64,000 bases of DNA, from positions 4,070 through 68,069 of the forward strand of contig DIFZ01000039.1 in assembly GCA_002419385.1 (NCBI GenBank). The letters are read 5' to 3'. Numbering within the stretch: position 1 is the stretch's first letter; each line of letters starts with the position of its first letter. This DNA comes from Geobacter sp. UBA5735 (GTDB lineage Bacteria; Desulfobacterota; Desulfuromonadia; Geobacterales; Geobacteraceae). The translations under genes were made by a program, and so were the position numbers. Of the stretch, positions 25,494 through 34,196 are shown in pieces. The notes under the pieces are model-generated. The model was not told the DNA's origin, did not search any database, and saw only the letters and a program-made list of their open reading frames with translations.

Positions 25494-25523
25494 AAAAAGG
25501 CCCCGCAACGGGGCCCTTTTTTT
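25493..25523 (+). terminator. Intrinsic terminator after slt
   Basis: GGCCCC-GCAAC-GGGGCC is followed by a T run (25516-25523), and A residues precede the stem. It starts directly at the slt stop codon. Confidence 0.9.
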
Positions 25524-25524
25524 G

Positions 25525-25559
25525 TTGCAATTCAAACAAACGTTTGATACAAACGTTTG
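25525..25559 (+). promoter_or_regulatory. tetR promoter with tandem CAAACGTTTG operators
   Basis: TTGCAA (25525-25530) and TACAAA (25548-25553), 17 bp apart, make a plausible sigma-70 promoter. Two perfect 10-bp palindromes CAAACGTTTG lie at 25537-25546 and 25550-25559, separated by ATA, one covering the spacer and the other the -10. This is the pattern of an autoregulated TetR operator: binding would block polymerase. Confidence 0.7.
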
Positions 25560-25644
25560 CATCGGGCACGGCAGCGGCCGCTGCCCTCACTGTCCACCTG
25601 AATCTGCAGCACATGATCTGCAGTTCGCCGCGAGGCTCTCCCCC

Positions 25645-26316
25645 ATGAACGGAACGGATCACGAAATCGGCGAAACCCGGAAGCGGATTCTCGAAACAGC
25701 GGCGCTGGTTTTCGCCGAGCGCGGTTTCGCTGCCACCACGGTCAGGATGATCTGCGGCCGGGCGCAGGTGAACCTGGCGGCCGTCAACTACCACTTCGGC
25801 AGTAAGGAAAGCCTCTATCGCGATGCCATACGATATGCCCGCGGCCGCGCCTACCAACGATTTCCCATAAACTACGGGCTGTCCGGAGAAGCAGGACCGG
25901 AAGAACAGCTGCATGCGTTCATCCGCTCGTTCCTGCTCCGCACCTCCAGCGATGAGCGGAACCTGGGATTCGGCACCCTGGTGATGCGCGAGATGGTGGA
26001 CCCCACCAGCGCCCTGGACATGATGCTTGACGAAGGGATACGCGCCCTTCTGGAGCAGCTTGCCGAAATCGTACGGAAACTCCTGGGCGACGTGCGGGAC
26101 CGGGAACTGCTCCTGGCCTGCACCAGGAGCATCGTCAGCCAGTGCCTGCTGTTCCTGTTCAGCAGGTCGGTGATCGGCAGAATGGCCCCTGAACACAAAT
26201 TCGATCCCGACGACCTGGAGGGGATATCACGCCAGATACTCTTTTTCAGCCTTCACGCGATCAGGGGGATAGCAGCGGACAGCCGTACAAAGCCTGGAAA
26301 ATCAGGGGCGCGCTGA
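25645..26316 (+). CDS. TetR-family transcriptional regulator (CecR-like)
   Basis: From the ATG at 25645 the protein has 223 residues. The helix-turn-helix occupies residues about 12-58 (TRKRILETAALVFAERGF ... AAVNYHFGSKESLY), and the C-terminal ligand domain resembles the CecR/YbiH type. The frame is open upstream but those codons run through the operator region and are unlikely to be translated. It heads the efflux operon, 3 bp before the first pump gene, and its promoter carries two palindromes. It probably represses itself and the pump until an inducer binds. The inducer is unknown. Confidence 0.85.
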   Translation: MNGTDHEIGETRKRILETAALVFAERGFAATTVRMICGRAQVNLAAVNYHFGSKESLYRDAIRYARGRAYQRFPINYGLSGEAGPEEQLHAFIRSFLLRTSSDERNLGFGTLVMREMVDPTSALDMMLDEGIRALLEQLAEIVRKLLGDVRDRELLLACTRSIVSQCLLFLFSRSVIGRMAPEHKFDPDDLEGISRQILFFSLHAIRGIAADSRTKPGKSGAR

Positions 26317-26319
26317 GCA

Positions 26320-27855
26320 ATGACTGATTCCGCCAAACCGGTCAACAAATGGCTGATCACCCTCACCGTGATGATCCCCGCTTTCATGGAGATTGTCGAC
26401 ACGTCCATCGCCAACGTTGCGCTGCCCCACATGCAGGGAAATCTGAACGCCGGAACGGACGAAGTGACGTGGGTCCTCACCTCCTACCTGATCAGCAACG
26501 CCGTGGTCATGCCCATGACCGGGTGGCTGGCACGTGTTTTCGGCAGGAAACGCTTCCTCATCTCCTGCATCATGCTCTTCACCCTTTCGTCCCTGCTCTG
26601 CGGCATGGCGCCGAACCTCGCAACCCTGGTGTGCTTCCGGATCATTCAGGGCGCCGCGGGAGGAGCGCTCATCCCCATGAGTCAGGCGATCATGCTGGAA
26701 TCGTTCCCTCCCCGGGAGGGGGGAATGGCCATGGCCATCTTCGGCATCGGCGCAATGTTCGGTCCGGTGGTCGGCCCCACACTCGGCGGCTGGGTCACGG
26801 ACAACATGAGCTGGCGCTGGATCTTCTACATCAACATTCCGGTCGGCATCATCGCGGTCATCATGGCAAAGTACTTCATTTTCGACCCTTCGTACCTGAA
26901 ACGGCACACAGCGGGCATCGACTACTGGGGCCTGGCGCTCCTCACCCTGGGAATCGGGTCCCTGCAGGTGGTGCTGGACAAGGGCCAGCAGGACGACTGG
27001 TTCAATTCTTCCTTCATCATCGCCTTTTCCCTGCTTTCCGCCATTTCCCTGGTCCTGTTCGTCTACGCCGAACTGAAACACGAGCACCCCATCGTCAACC
27101 TGAGGCTGTTCAAGGACGCGGCATTCTCGTCGGGCAACTTCATCATGTTCATGGTCGGGTTCTGCCTGTACGGGTCGGTGGTCATGCTGCCGCTTTTCCT
27201 GCAGACGCTCATGGGATACAGCGCCACCATGGCAGGCCTGGTCATGGCGCCGGGAGGCGTGGCATCGGTAATCGTCATGCCGATCGTGGGCGCCTATATC
27301 CAGCGCCGCAGCGGCAGGAAAATCATTCTTGCCGGACTGGTCCTGGGGGCGGTATCGCTCTTCTTCATGCGGGGCTTCACTCTCGAAGCCTCATACTGGG
27401 ATTTCGTTTGGCCCCGCGTAATGCTCGGCGCAGCCCTCGGCATGATCTTTCCCCCGCTGACACGGTATACTCTGGCGAACATTCCAAAGGTGGAAATGGG
27501 CAATGCGACCGGGATATACAACCTGTTGCGCAATATCGGCGGCAGCGTCGGCATCGCCCTTTCCGCAACCATGCTGACCCGGCTCGCCCAGTTTTACCAG
27601 GCGAACCTGGTCGGGCACGTGAATCCCTACAACCCCCTTGTCCAGTCGCGCCTCAGGCAACTGGCGGAGGCTGCCATGGCTCGCGGCATGGATGCGGCAA
27701 CATCCCAGAAGGCAGCGCTGGGAATAGTTCTGTTAACTGTCCGCAAAGAAGCGGCGCTGCTGTCATACAATTACATCTTCTGGGTCATCGGCCTTTCGTT
27801 CCTCTGCATCATCCCGCTCCTCTACTTCCTGAAAAGACCGAAGCTCGCTGCATGA
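26320..27855 (+). CDS. DHA2-family (EmrB-like) MFS efflux pump, copy 1
   Basis: The 511-residue protein has about 14 membrane helices, the DHA2 layout. Motifs include FMEIVDTSIANVALPHMQG near residue 21 (motif D1), GWLARVFGRKRF near 67 (motif A) and the helix-5 antiporter motif GIGAMFGPVVGPTLGGW near 144. It exports hydrophobic compounds using proton exchange. It follows tetR closely. A near-duplicate lies at 30462-32012 in the same cluster. Drug substrate cannot be told from sequence. Confidence 0.9.
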   Translation: MTDSAKPVNKWLITLTVMIPAFMEIVDTSIANVALPHMQGNLNAGTDEVTWVLTSYLISNAVVMPMTGWLARVFGRKRFLISCIMLFTLSSLLCGMAPNLATLVCFRIIQGAAGGALIPMSQAIMLESFPPREGGMAMAIFGIGAMFGPVVGPTLGGWVTDNMSWRWIFYINIPVGIIAVIMAKYFIFDPSYLKRHTAGIDYWGLALLTLGIGSLQVVLDKGQQDDWFNSSFIIAFSLLSAISLVLFVYAELKHEHPIVNLRLFKDAAFSSGNFIMFMVGFCLYGSVVMLPLFLQTLMGYSATMAGLVMAPGGVASVIVMPIVGAYIQRRSGRKIILAGLVLGAVSLFFMRGFTLEASYWDFVWPRVMLGAALGMIFPPLTRYTLANIPKVEMGNATGIYNLLRNIGGSVGIALSATMLTRLAQFYQANLVGHVNPYNPLVQSRLRQLAEAAMARGMDAATSQKAALGIVLLTVRKEAALLSYNYIFWVIGLSFLCIIPLLYFLKRPKLAA

Positions 27856-27869
27856 AAGGAATGGACGCA

Positions 27870-27913
27870 TTGACAGCAAAGCCACGTTCCGTATAATGGC
27901 AAATTCACGGAAC
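27870..27913 (+). promoter_or_regulatory. Consensus sigma-70 promoter with inverted repeat before tolC-like gene
   Basis: TTGACA (27870-27875) and TATAAT (27892-27897) match both consensus hexamers exactly, with a 16-bp spacer. An inverted repeat GTTCCGT (27886-27892) / ACGGAAC (27907-27913), arms 21 bp centre to centre, brackets the -10 and start point and could be an operator. The predicted start near 27904 supports the ATG at 27929 for the next gene. Confidence 0.75.
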
Positions 27914-27928
27914 CAGAGGGAAAACAGA

Positions 27929-29197
27929 ATGACCAGACTATGCTTTATCGTCCTGTGCGCGACCGTGCTGTTTGTAGGCAGGGCTGAAGCGGACACGCTC
28001 ACGCTGCAGGAATGCCTGAAAAAAGCGGCTGCAGCCAACCATGAGCTCAGGGTGTCGTCGTACGACGAAAAACTGGCCGCGGAAGGCGGGGCCATCGCAC
28101 GGAGCGGCTATCTTCCCCGGCTCGACCTCCAGGGCGGCTATACGTTTCAGCAGGCTCCGCAGTCGGTCCTCATTTCGGGATACGCCATCCCGACCCAGCA
28201 GGACGATTACGGTTTCCTGTCAATGGCGGCCGAGCAGACCATTTACGATTTCGGGCGGACATCCGCACGCTACGAACGGGCCAAGGCGCTGCGCAATGCC
28301 TCCGCACTGAACTACACCGCCAGGGAAAAGGATGTCTTCCTGCAGGTCGTCGAGGCTTACTACGGCATCCTTGAATTCAGGAACTTTCTGACGTCGGCAG
28401 AAGAAGAGGTTGTCCAGATGACAGATCACCTGCGGGTGGCGAAAAACCTGTTCGAACAGGGCGTGGTCACCCGCAACGACCTGCTCCAGGCCGAAGTGCA
28501 GCTGGCCAACAGCAGCCAGCGGCGGCTCGCCGAGGAAAACAGGTTTACAAACGGTTGGCTCTACCTCAACTATCTCACCGGGCAACCGCCGGGATACCGG
28601 GCCGACCTGGTAGAAACCGTGCAGGGAGAAAACAGCCCGGCCGAAGCCGGCAACCCCTTCAACCCTGCCAACAGAGCCGAGGTGCAAGCGCTCAAGCAGG
28701 GGATCCTCGCTGACGAACTGACCATGAAGGAGGTCAGAAGCTACTATTTCCCCGAGATCTTCGCCAGGCTCGGGATGGACTACGTCCAGAACAGCAAGGT
28801 GGTGGAGCAGACCATACTCTCCGCAACCATAGGCGTTCGCGTCAACCTGTTCGACGGACTAGCAACCACGTCCCGCTATAGGCAGGCAGTGCAGTCGCGC
28901 GCGCAGGCCGAGGAAAAACTCCGCATGGCAGAATCCCAGATCAGGCTGGAATACCAGACCGCCGGCAACGATGCGCGGACTGCACTGGAACGGATCAGGA
29001 CCGCAGAGACGGCCGTCAAATCAGGTGAAGAAAACCTTCGTATCAACAAGAACCGCTACCTGGAACACGTGGGCACCGCCACCGACGTGATCGACGCCCA
29101 GACTCTGCTCACCAGGACAAGGACCGAATATCACCGGGCGGTCTTCGATTACCAGGTCGCGGTTGCGCGGATAAAAAAAGCAAAAGGGGAACTCTAG
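27929..29197 (+). CDS. TolC-family outer membrane efflux channel
   Basis: From the ATG at 27929 the product is 422 residues with a cleavable signal peptide (cut after GRAEA, about residue 21). Two OEP repeats follow, rich in heptad helices (LQECLKKAAAANHELRV ... and QAEEKLRMAESQIRLEYQ), as in TolC. The upstream in-frame ATG at 27896 overlaps the -10 box and cannot be used if the promoter at 27870 is active; GAGG precedes the chosen start. It supplies the outer-membrane duct for the EmrA/EmrB-type pumps on either side. Confidence 0.88.
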   Translation: MTRLCFIVLCATVLFVGRAEADTLTLQECLKKAAAANHELRVSSYDEKLAAEGGAIARSGYLPRLDLQGGYTFQQAPQSVLISGYAIPTQQDDYGFLSMAAEQTIYDFGRTSARYERAKALRNASALNYTAREKDVFLQVVEAYYGILEFRNFLTSAEEEVVQMTDHLRVAKNLFEQGVVTRNDLLQAEVQLANSSQRRLAEENRFTNGWLYLNYLTGQPPGYRADLVETVQGENSPAEAGNPFNPANRAEVQALKQGILADELTMKEVRSYYFPEIFARLGMDYVQNSKVVEQTILSATIGVRVNLFDGLATTSRYRQAVQSRAQAEEKLRMAESQIRLEYQTAGNDARTALERIRTAETAVKSGEENLRINKNRYLEHVGTATDVIDAQTLLTRTRTEYHRAVFDYQVAVARIKKAKGEL

Positions 29198-29266
29198 CAG
29201 GCTCGTGAAAATCGTCATGAGGGAGCTTTTTCATCAGCCTGTCAACCCACCCCGTGGAGGAAGCAG

Positions 29267-30364
29267 ATGGCAGAAGCACAACCAGTCGAAAAAGCTGAGA
29301 AAGAAGCCGCGCAGCCTGGGAAAAAGGGCGGCAACGGCACCAGGAACCGGGCCGCCGCGATTCTGCTTGTCATGGTGGTGGTGGCACTGGTCATGGGCAT
29401 GTGGCTCTGGGTCAGGAGCAAGACCCATGTGGAAACCGACAATGCGTTCATTGAATCCCACGTGTATGCCATTTCGTCTCGGGTACCGGGAAACGTGGCC
29501 CGCGTCATGGTGAAAGACAACCAGTTCGTGAAAAAAGGGGACCTCCTCGTCGAACTGGACCAGGCCGATTACCAGCTGCGGATGGAAAACTATGCGGCGC
29601 AACTGGACCTTGCCAAGAACGAAACAGCCAGCACCTATGCCCAGGTCGATGCAGCCCGGGCCGCGGTCAACTCGGACCGGGCCAGGCTCCAGCAGGCCGA
29701 ACTGGACCTGGCGAGGGGCAAAGCACTCTACCAGCGCGAGGTCATCCCGAAAGAACAGCTGGACAAGCTGGAAACCGCCCGCAAAGTCGCCGCGGCGAGG
29801 GTGCTGGAAACCGAGGGATCGGTCCGCAGGGCGCTCGCGCTCCTGGGGCTTGCCGGCAACGGCGGGAAAGATGCGCAGATCGTGCGGAAGAAAGCGGAGC
29901 TGGAAGAGAGCAGGCGCAACCTCTCCTATACCAGGATTTGCGCTCCTGCCGACGGCTACATCACCAGGAAATCCGTGGAGCCCGGGAACAACATCCAGCC
30001 GGGACAGCCCCTCATGGCGCTCGTGGAACTGAACAACACCTGGATCACCGCCAACTATAAGGAAGGTCAGCTCGCCCACATGCGGCCGGGTCAGAACGTC
30101 GAGTTCGAAGTTGATACCTACCCGGGAAAGACTTTCAAAGGCAAAGTGGACAGCATCATGGCCGGAACCGGCGCGGCGTTTTCCCTCCTCCCGCCGGAGA
30201 ATGCAACGGGCAACTATGTAAAAGTGGTGCAGCGGATACCGGTAAAGATCCTCATAGATTCCAGCAGCGATCCCGACCACCTGCTGCGGATCGGCATGAG
30301 CGTGGTCCCCACCGTGCTGACGGAACGGAAGCTGGGGGACATCATGAAAGACCCGTTCCGCTGA
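29267..30364 (+). CDS. emrA: EmrA/HlyD-type membrane fusion protein
   Basis: The 365-residue adaptor has a short cytoplasmic N-terminus, one membrane anchor (residues about 26-45) and a biotinyl-lipoyl-like half motif (VETDNAFIESHVYAISSRV near 53). A long coiled-coil hairpin (about 105-200) and a second lipoyl half with beta-barrel (ICAPADGYITRKSVEPG near 224) follow. It bridges the inner-membrane pump and the outer-membrane channel. GGAGGA lies just upstream. The gene is flanked by the channel and the second pump gene. Confidence 0.92.
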   Translation: MAEAQPVEKAEKEAAQPGKKGGNGTRNRAAAILLVMVVVALVMGMWLWVRSKTHVETDNAFIESHVYAISSRVPGNVARVMVKDNQFVKKGDLLVELDQADYQLRMENYAAQLDLAKNETASTYAQVDAARAAVNSDRARLQQAELDLARGKALYQREVIPKEQLDKLETARKVAAARVLETEGSVRRALALLGLAGNGGKDAQIVRKKAELEESRRNLSYTRICAPADGYITRKSVEPGNNIQPGQPLMALVELNNTWITANYKEGQLAHMRPGQNVEFEVDTYPGKTFKGKVDSIMAGTGAAFSLLPPENATGNYVKVVQRIPVKILIDSSSDPDHLLRIGMSVVPTVLTERKLGDIMKDPFR

Positions 30365-30419
30365 GACAAGACGATTCTTCCCCAGGGGCCTGCCGGCCCC
30401 GCCGGGAAGCCATACCACC

Positions 30420-30448
30420 GCGCGGGCGTCACCAGAGGGCGCCCGCGC
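30420..30448 (+). other. Strong intercistronic hairpin emrA-emrB2
   Basis: GCGCGGGCG (30420-30428) pairs perfectly with CGCCCGCGC (30440-30448) across an 11-nt loop, with no T tract. It lies 14 bp before the second pump ATG, which has no visible Shine-Dalgarno sequence. It may stabilise upstream mRNA or limit translation of the second pump. Confidence 0.65.
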
Positions 30449-30461
30449 CACCCGGACCTCC

Positions 30462-32012
30462 ATGGAACCTGTCACGAGAAACATCAGCAAATGGCTGATC
30501 ACCCTTACCGTCATGATCCCCACCTTCATGGAGATCGTCGACACCTCGGTGGCCAATGTGGCGCTGCCCCACATGCAGGGCACCCTCAATGCCGGCACGG
30601 ACGAGGTGACCTGGGTGATCACCTCCTACCTGGTCAGCAACGCCATCATCCTGCCCATGACCGGGTGGCTGGCGCGCATGTTCGGCCGGAAGCGCTTCCT
30701 CATCACCTGCATCATCCTCTTCACCCTTTCCTCGCTGCTCTGCGGAGCAGCACCCAACCTGGGATCCCTGATCTTTTTCCGGGTCATCCAGGGTGCCGCC
30801 GGAGGTGCGCTGATACCGATCAGCCAGGCCATACTCATGGAAACGTTCCCCCCGCATCAGCAGGGAATGGCCATGGCGATCTTCGGCATCGGCGCCATGT
30901 TCGGGCCGGTCGTGGGCCCGACCCTGGGCGGATGGATCACCGACAACATGAGCTGGCGGTGGATCTTCTACATCAACATCCCGGTCGGCATCTTCGCCGT
31001 GGTCATGACGAAATACTTCATCTTCGACCCGTCCTACATGAAGCGGCAGAAGATGGCCATCGACTACTGGGGGCTCATTCTCCTGACACTGGGCATTGGC
31101 TCGCTGCAGGTGGTCCTCGACAAGGGCCAGCAGGACGACTGGTTCAGTTCGTCGTTCATCATCGCCTTCTCGATCATATCGGCCGTCTCGCTGCTCCTGT
31201 TCGTTTTGACCGAACTGCGGCACGCTCATCCAATCGTCAACCTCCGGCTCTTCAAGGACATCTCCTTTTCGTCCGGCAACTTCATCATGTTCATCGTCGG
31301 TTTCTGCCTCTACGGGTCCGTCGTGATGATACCCCTGTTCCTCCAGACGATGATGGGGTACAACGCAACCATGGCCGGGCTGGTCATGGCGCCGGGCGGC
31401 ATCGCCACCCTGGTTGCCATGCCGGTAGTCGGGCTGCTCCTCCAGCGTCTGGACGGCAGGCTGATCGTGCTGGCGGGACTTCTCACCGGGGGCTGGTCGA
31501 TGTTCGTCATGCAGGGCTTCAACCTGGAAGCTTCCTACTGGATCTTCGTCTGGCCGCGCATCCTGCTGGGAGTTTCCCTGGCCATGATCTTCGTACCGCT
31601 GATCACCATCACCCTTTCAACCATACCCAAGGAAGAAATGGGCAATGCCACCGGGATCAACAACCTGCTGCGCAATATCGGCGGCAGCGTCGGCATCGCC
31701 ACCTCGGCCACCCTCCTGGCCCGGGTTTCCCAGTTCTACCAGACCAGCCTGGCAGCCCACGTTCATCCCTACAGCCCCACGGTCCAGCTTCAGTGGTCGG
31801 AGCTGCAGCAGGGAGCCATGGCCAAGGGCCTCGACGCGGTCACAGCACAGCAAACGGCACTCGGCATCCTCTACGGCACCGTCCAGAAACAGGCGGGAAT
31901 GCTCGCCTACAACTACATCTTCTGGGTGATCGGCATAGCCTTCCTGGTCGTCATCCCGTTCCTTCTCCTGCTGAAGAAACTGAAAACCCAGGGGACGGCA
32001 GCCCTGCACTGA
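30462..32012 (+). CDS. emrB: DHA2-family (EmrB-like) MFS efflux pump, copy 2
   Basis: The 516-residue protein has 14 predicted membrane helices and is visibly a close paralogue of the pump at 26320-27855. Most residues are identical in the N-terminal half, including FMEIVDTSVANVALPHMQG, GWLARMFGRKRF and GIGAMFGPVVGPTLGGW. It lies directly after the fusion-protein gene, the normal emrAB order. It ends 22 bp from the convergent glycosyltransferase gene. Substrate unknown. Confidence 0.9.
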   Translation: MEPVTRNISKWLITLTVMIPTFMEIVDTSVANVALPHMQGTLNAGTDEVTWVITSYLVSNAIILPMTGWLARMFGRKRFLITCIILFTLSSLLCGAAPNLGSLIFFRVIQGAAGGALIPISQAILMETFPPHQQGMAMAIFGIGAMFGPVVGPTLGGWITDNMSWRWIFYINIPVGIFAVVMTKYFIFDPSYMKRQKMAIDYWGLILLTLGIGSLQVVLDKGQQDDWFSSSFIIAFSIISAVSLLLFVLTELRHAHPIVNLRLFKDISFSSGNFIMFIVGFCLYGSVVMIPLFLQTMMGYNATMAGLVMAPGGIATLVAMPVVGLLLQRLDGRLIVLAGLLTGGWSMFVMQGFNLEASYWIFVWPRILLGVSLAMIFVPLITITLSTIPKEEMGNATGINNLLRNIGGSVGIATSATLLARVSQFYQTSLAAHVHPYSPTVQLQWSELQQGAMAKGLDAVTAQQTALGILYGTVQKQAGMLAYNYIFWVIGIAFLVVIPFLLLLKKLKTQGTAALH

Positions 32013-32034
32013 AGCTGACTCTGCTGCGTCAGAT

Positions 32035-33210
32035 TCAGCCTGCCAACCCCCTGCACAAGGCATCCAGGCAACCTCCTCTCGCCTCCCAGGAATGTTCCCT
32101 GACTGCCTTTTCCCGACTCTGCCGCGCCAGTTCCTTTCTCTTCTCATGGTTGGCGAGCAGGGCCTCGAGGCGGTCGGCAAAGTCCCCGGCATCGCCGAAG
32201 CGCGCATAGACTCCCGTCTCGCCCAGGATCTCCCTGTTGACCGGCGTATCGAACGCAACGACCGGCAGACCGCACGCCATGTAGTTGAAGAGCTTTCCAT
32301 TGGCCTCAGTGAGGGAGACTTTCGGCGCCAGGGCCACATCACCCGCGGACAGGAGAGCGGCAGCGTCAGCATAGTCGATGCGGCCGGTGAAGGTCATCCG
32401 GCCGGCGAGGCCCCGTGCCACTGCCATGCGTCGGTAGCCTTCCTCAGGAAAGCCCATGATCAGAAAATGGAGCTTCGTGCCGCGTTCCCCGAGCATTCCG
32501 GCTGCCTCCAGAAGGATGTCCATCCCCTGGTATGCGTTCATGACCCCCAGGAAAACCGCAACCGGCACATCAGGCGGGATGCCCAGCCGTCTCCGCGCAT
32601 CTGCGCCGGAACGGGGCGAAAAATCGTCCGTGTCCACCCCGTCCATGAGCACCCGCACCTTGTCTCCGGCCATCTGCCATCGGTCGCGAAGATCATGCGC
32701 TCCCGGGCCGGAACTGGTGACAATGAGGTCAGCACCCCGGTTGACGAAGCCTTCGATCCCCTGGAAGAGGCGATAGAGCAGGGATCCCTCGCGGACGAAA
32801 CCGTGATCGACGATTTCCCCGGTAAGGCTCCCCTGGCAGTCGAAAAGGAGCGGAACCCCCAGCAGGCGCTTGAGGAACACGCCGAGAAAGGCCCCCTCGT
32901 GGAGATGGGCGTGGATGATGTCCGGGTGGAACGTACGGGCGACAACCAGTGATTTGAACAACAACAGGATATCCAGGTAGGGCTTGTGCCAGGAAGGCCC
33001 GGCCGTGAGTTTGCGGTACCACGGTACGGGGGGTATGCGAACGGTGGGAACCCCCGGCAGGTCCCTTCCCAGGTGATAGGTGACGATCCGCACGTCATGG
33101 CCGCGACGGAGCAGTGCGCGGGCTTCTTCGTAGATGCGCACGTGGCAGCCCCGGTCAGCGAAGTAGGGAGTCGGCGCCAGCATCAGAATCCGCAAGGGCT
33201 CGTTACGCAA
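32035..33210 (-). CDS. GT4-family glycosyltransferase
   Basis: The GT-B fold enzyme has an N-terminal strand RILMLAPTPYFADRG and IIHAHLHEGA near residue 95. The GT4 nucleotide-sugar site lies at KVSLTEANGKLFNYMACGLP near 295. The start chosen is TTG at 33210, overlapping the upstream GT2 stop by 8 bp; the first ATG (33183) would remove the first beta strand, and the frame open further upstream lies in the neighbour gene. The product is about 391 residues. It ends a three-gene glycosyltransferase set. The acceptor (LPS, exopolysaccharide or glycolipid) is unknown. Confidence 0.82.
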   Translation of the reverse strand: MRNEPLRILMLAPTPYFADRGCHVRIYEEARALLRRGHDVRIVTYHLGRDLPGVPTVRIPPVPWYRKLTAGPSWHKPYLDILLLFKSLVVARTFHPDIIHAHLHEGAFLGVFLKRLLGVPLLFDCQGSLTGEIVDHGFVREGSLLYRLFQGIEGFVNRGADLIVTSSGPGAHDLRDRWQMAGDKVRVLMDGVDTDDFSPRSGADARRRLGIPPDVPVAVFLGVMNAYQGMDILLEAAGMLGERGTKLHFLIMGFPEEGYRRMAVARGLAGRMTFTGRIDYADAAALLSAGDVALAPKVSLTEANGKLFNYMACGLPVVAFDTPVNREILGETGVYARFGDAGDFADRLEALLANHEKRKELARQSREKAVREHSWEARGGCLDALCRGLAG

Positions 33211-34147
33211 GGTTGATTTTTTCCCTGACCGTGTAGATCGGTTTGCCCTGGGCCTCATAGTAGGTCCGGGCAATCAGCTCCCCGATAAGACCGAGGACAA
33301 TGAACTGGACCCCGATGAAAAGGAGCAGCACGGTGAGCAGCAGGAGCGGGTTGCGGTTCATGCTCATGCCCAGGAACAGCTTCATGTAGAGCGTAGCGCC
33401 GCCGGACAGCACCGATGCCAGCAGGGTATAGACGCCGAAACGGCCGAACAGCTGGATGGGGCGGGTGGAATAGTTGAGCAGGAATTTAACCGTCAACAGA
33501 TCGAGGATGACCCGCATGGTGCGTGAAATGCCGTATTTGCTGGTACCGCGGAGACGGGGGCGGTGCCCGACCGGAATTTCGGTCACCCGGGCGCCGAGCT
33601 GTGACACCAGCGCCGGGACGAAGCGGTGCATTTCGCCGTACAGGTTGATCCCGTCGAGCAGTTCCCTGCGGTATGCCTTGAGGGTACAACCGTAGTCATG
33701 CAGCCTGATACCGGTCATGCCGGAGATGAAGCGGTTGGCCAGGATGGACGGCAGGGTGCGGTTGAGAAAGGAGTCCTTCCGGTCACGGCGCCAGCCGGAC
33801 ACCACGTCGAAACCCTCTCCGATCCTTGCCAGAAGCCGCGGTATGTCAGCCGGGTCGTTCTGCAGGTCGCCGTCCATGGGGATGACCACCTGGCCCGCGG
33901 CAGCGTCGAAACCCGCGGCCATGGCGGCAGTCTGGCCGAAATTGCGCCGGAAACGGATCACCTTGACCCGCCGGTCCAAAGCGGCGATTTCCTTGAGAAC
34001 CCGGTAAGAACCGTCCGTAGAGCCGTCATCTACCAAGATGAGCTCATAGTCCGTTCCTCCCGCGGCAAGGGCCTCACCTATCTCCCGGTGCAGGTCACGG
34101 ATGTTCTCCTCTTCATTGTAAATGGGTACTACTATGCTGAGTTCCAA
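33203..34147 (-). CDS. GT2 polyprenyl-phosphate glycosyltransferase (DPM1/GtrB-like)
   Basis: The GT-A domain starts MELSIVVPIYNEEEN, with the DDGSTDGS and MDGDLQNDP motifs. Two C-terminal membrane helices (about residues 230-300) complete the GtrB/ArnC layout that loads a sugar onto undecaprenyl phosphate. A TTG start at 34147 is preferred because GAGGT lies 6 nt upstream; a GTG at 34186 is possible. The product has 314 residues. The next gene overlaps it by 8 bp. It likely supplies a lipid-linked sugar for a GT-C enzyme, for which the DUF2723 protein in this window is one speculative candidate. Confidence 0.85.
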   Translation of the reverse strand: MELSIVVPIYNEEENIRDLHREIGEALAAGGTDYELILVDDGSTDGSYRVLKEIAALDRRVKVIRFRRNFGQTAAMAAGFDAAAGQVVIPMDGDLQNDPADIPRLLARIGEGFDVVSGWRRDRKDSFLNRTLPSILANRFISGMTGIRLHDYGCTLKAYRRELLDGINLYGEMHRFVPALVSQLGARVTEIPVGHRPRLRGTSKYGISRTMRVILDLLTVKFLLNYSTRPIQLFGRFGVYTLLASVLSGGATLYMKLFLGMSMNRNPLLLLTVLLLFIGVQFIVLGLIGELIARTYYEAQGKPIYTVREKINLA

Positions 34148-34196
34148 CTCATTACCTCGCAATTCTTTAAATGGATCCGTCCGCACGAACCGTCAT

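Noticed and set aside
25522..25644. Longer N-terminus for the TetR regulator starting near the slt terminator
   Set aside because: The extra codons run through the promoter and palindromic operators and do not resemble the family.
32014..32031. CTGAC-TCTGCTGC-GTCAG hairpin between convergent emrB2 and the GT4 gene
   Set aside because: The stem is only 5 bp with no T tract, so it is too weak to call a terminator.
30491..32209. Long alternative plus-strand frame overlapping the second EmrB gene
   Set aside because: The product is His/Arg/Pro-rich with no family features; a similar frame overlaps the first pump gene because the two genes share DNA sequence.
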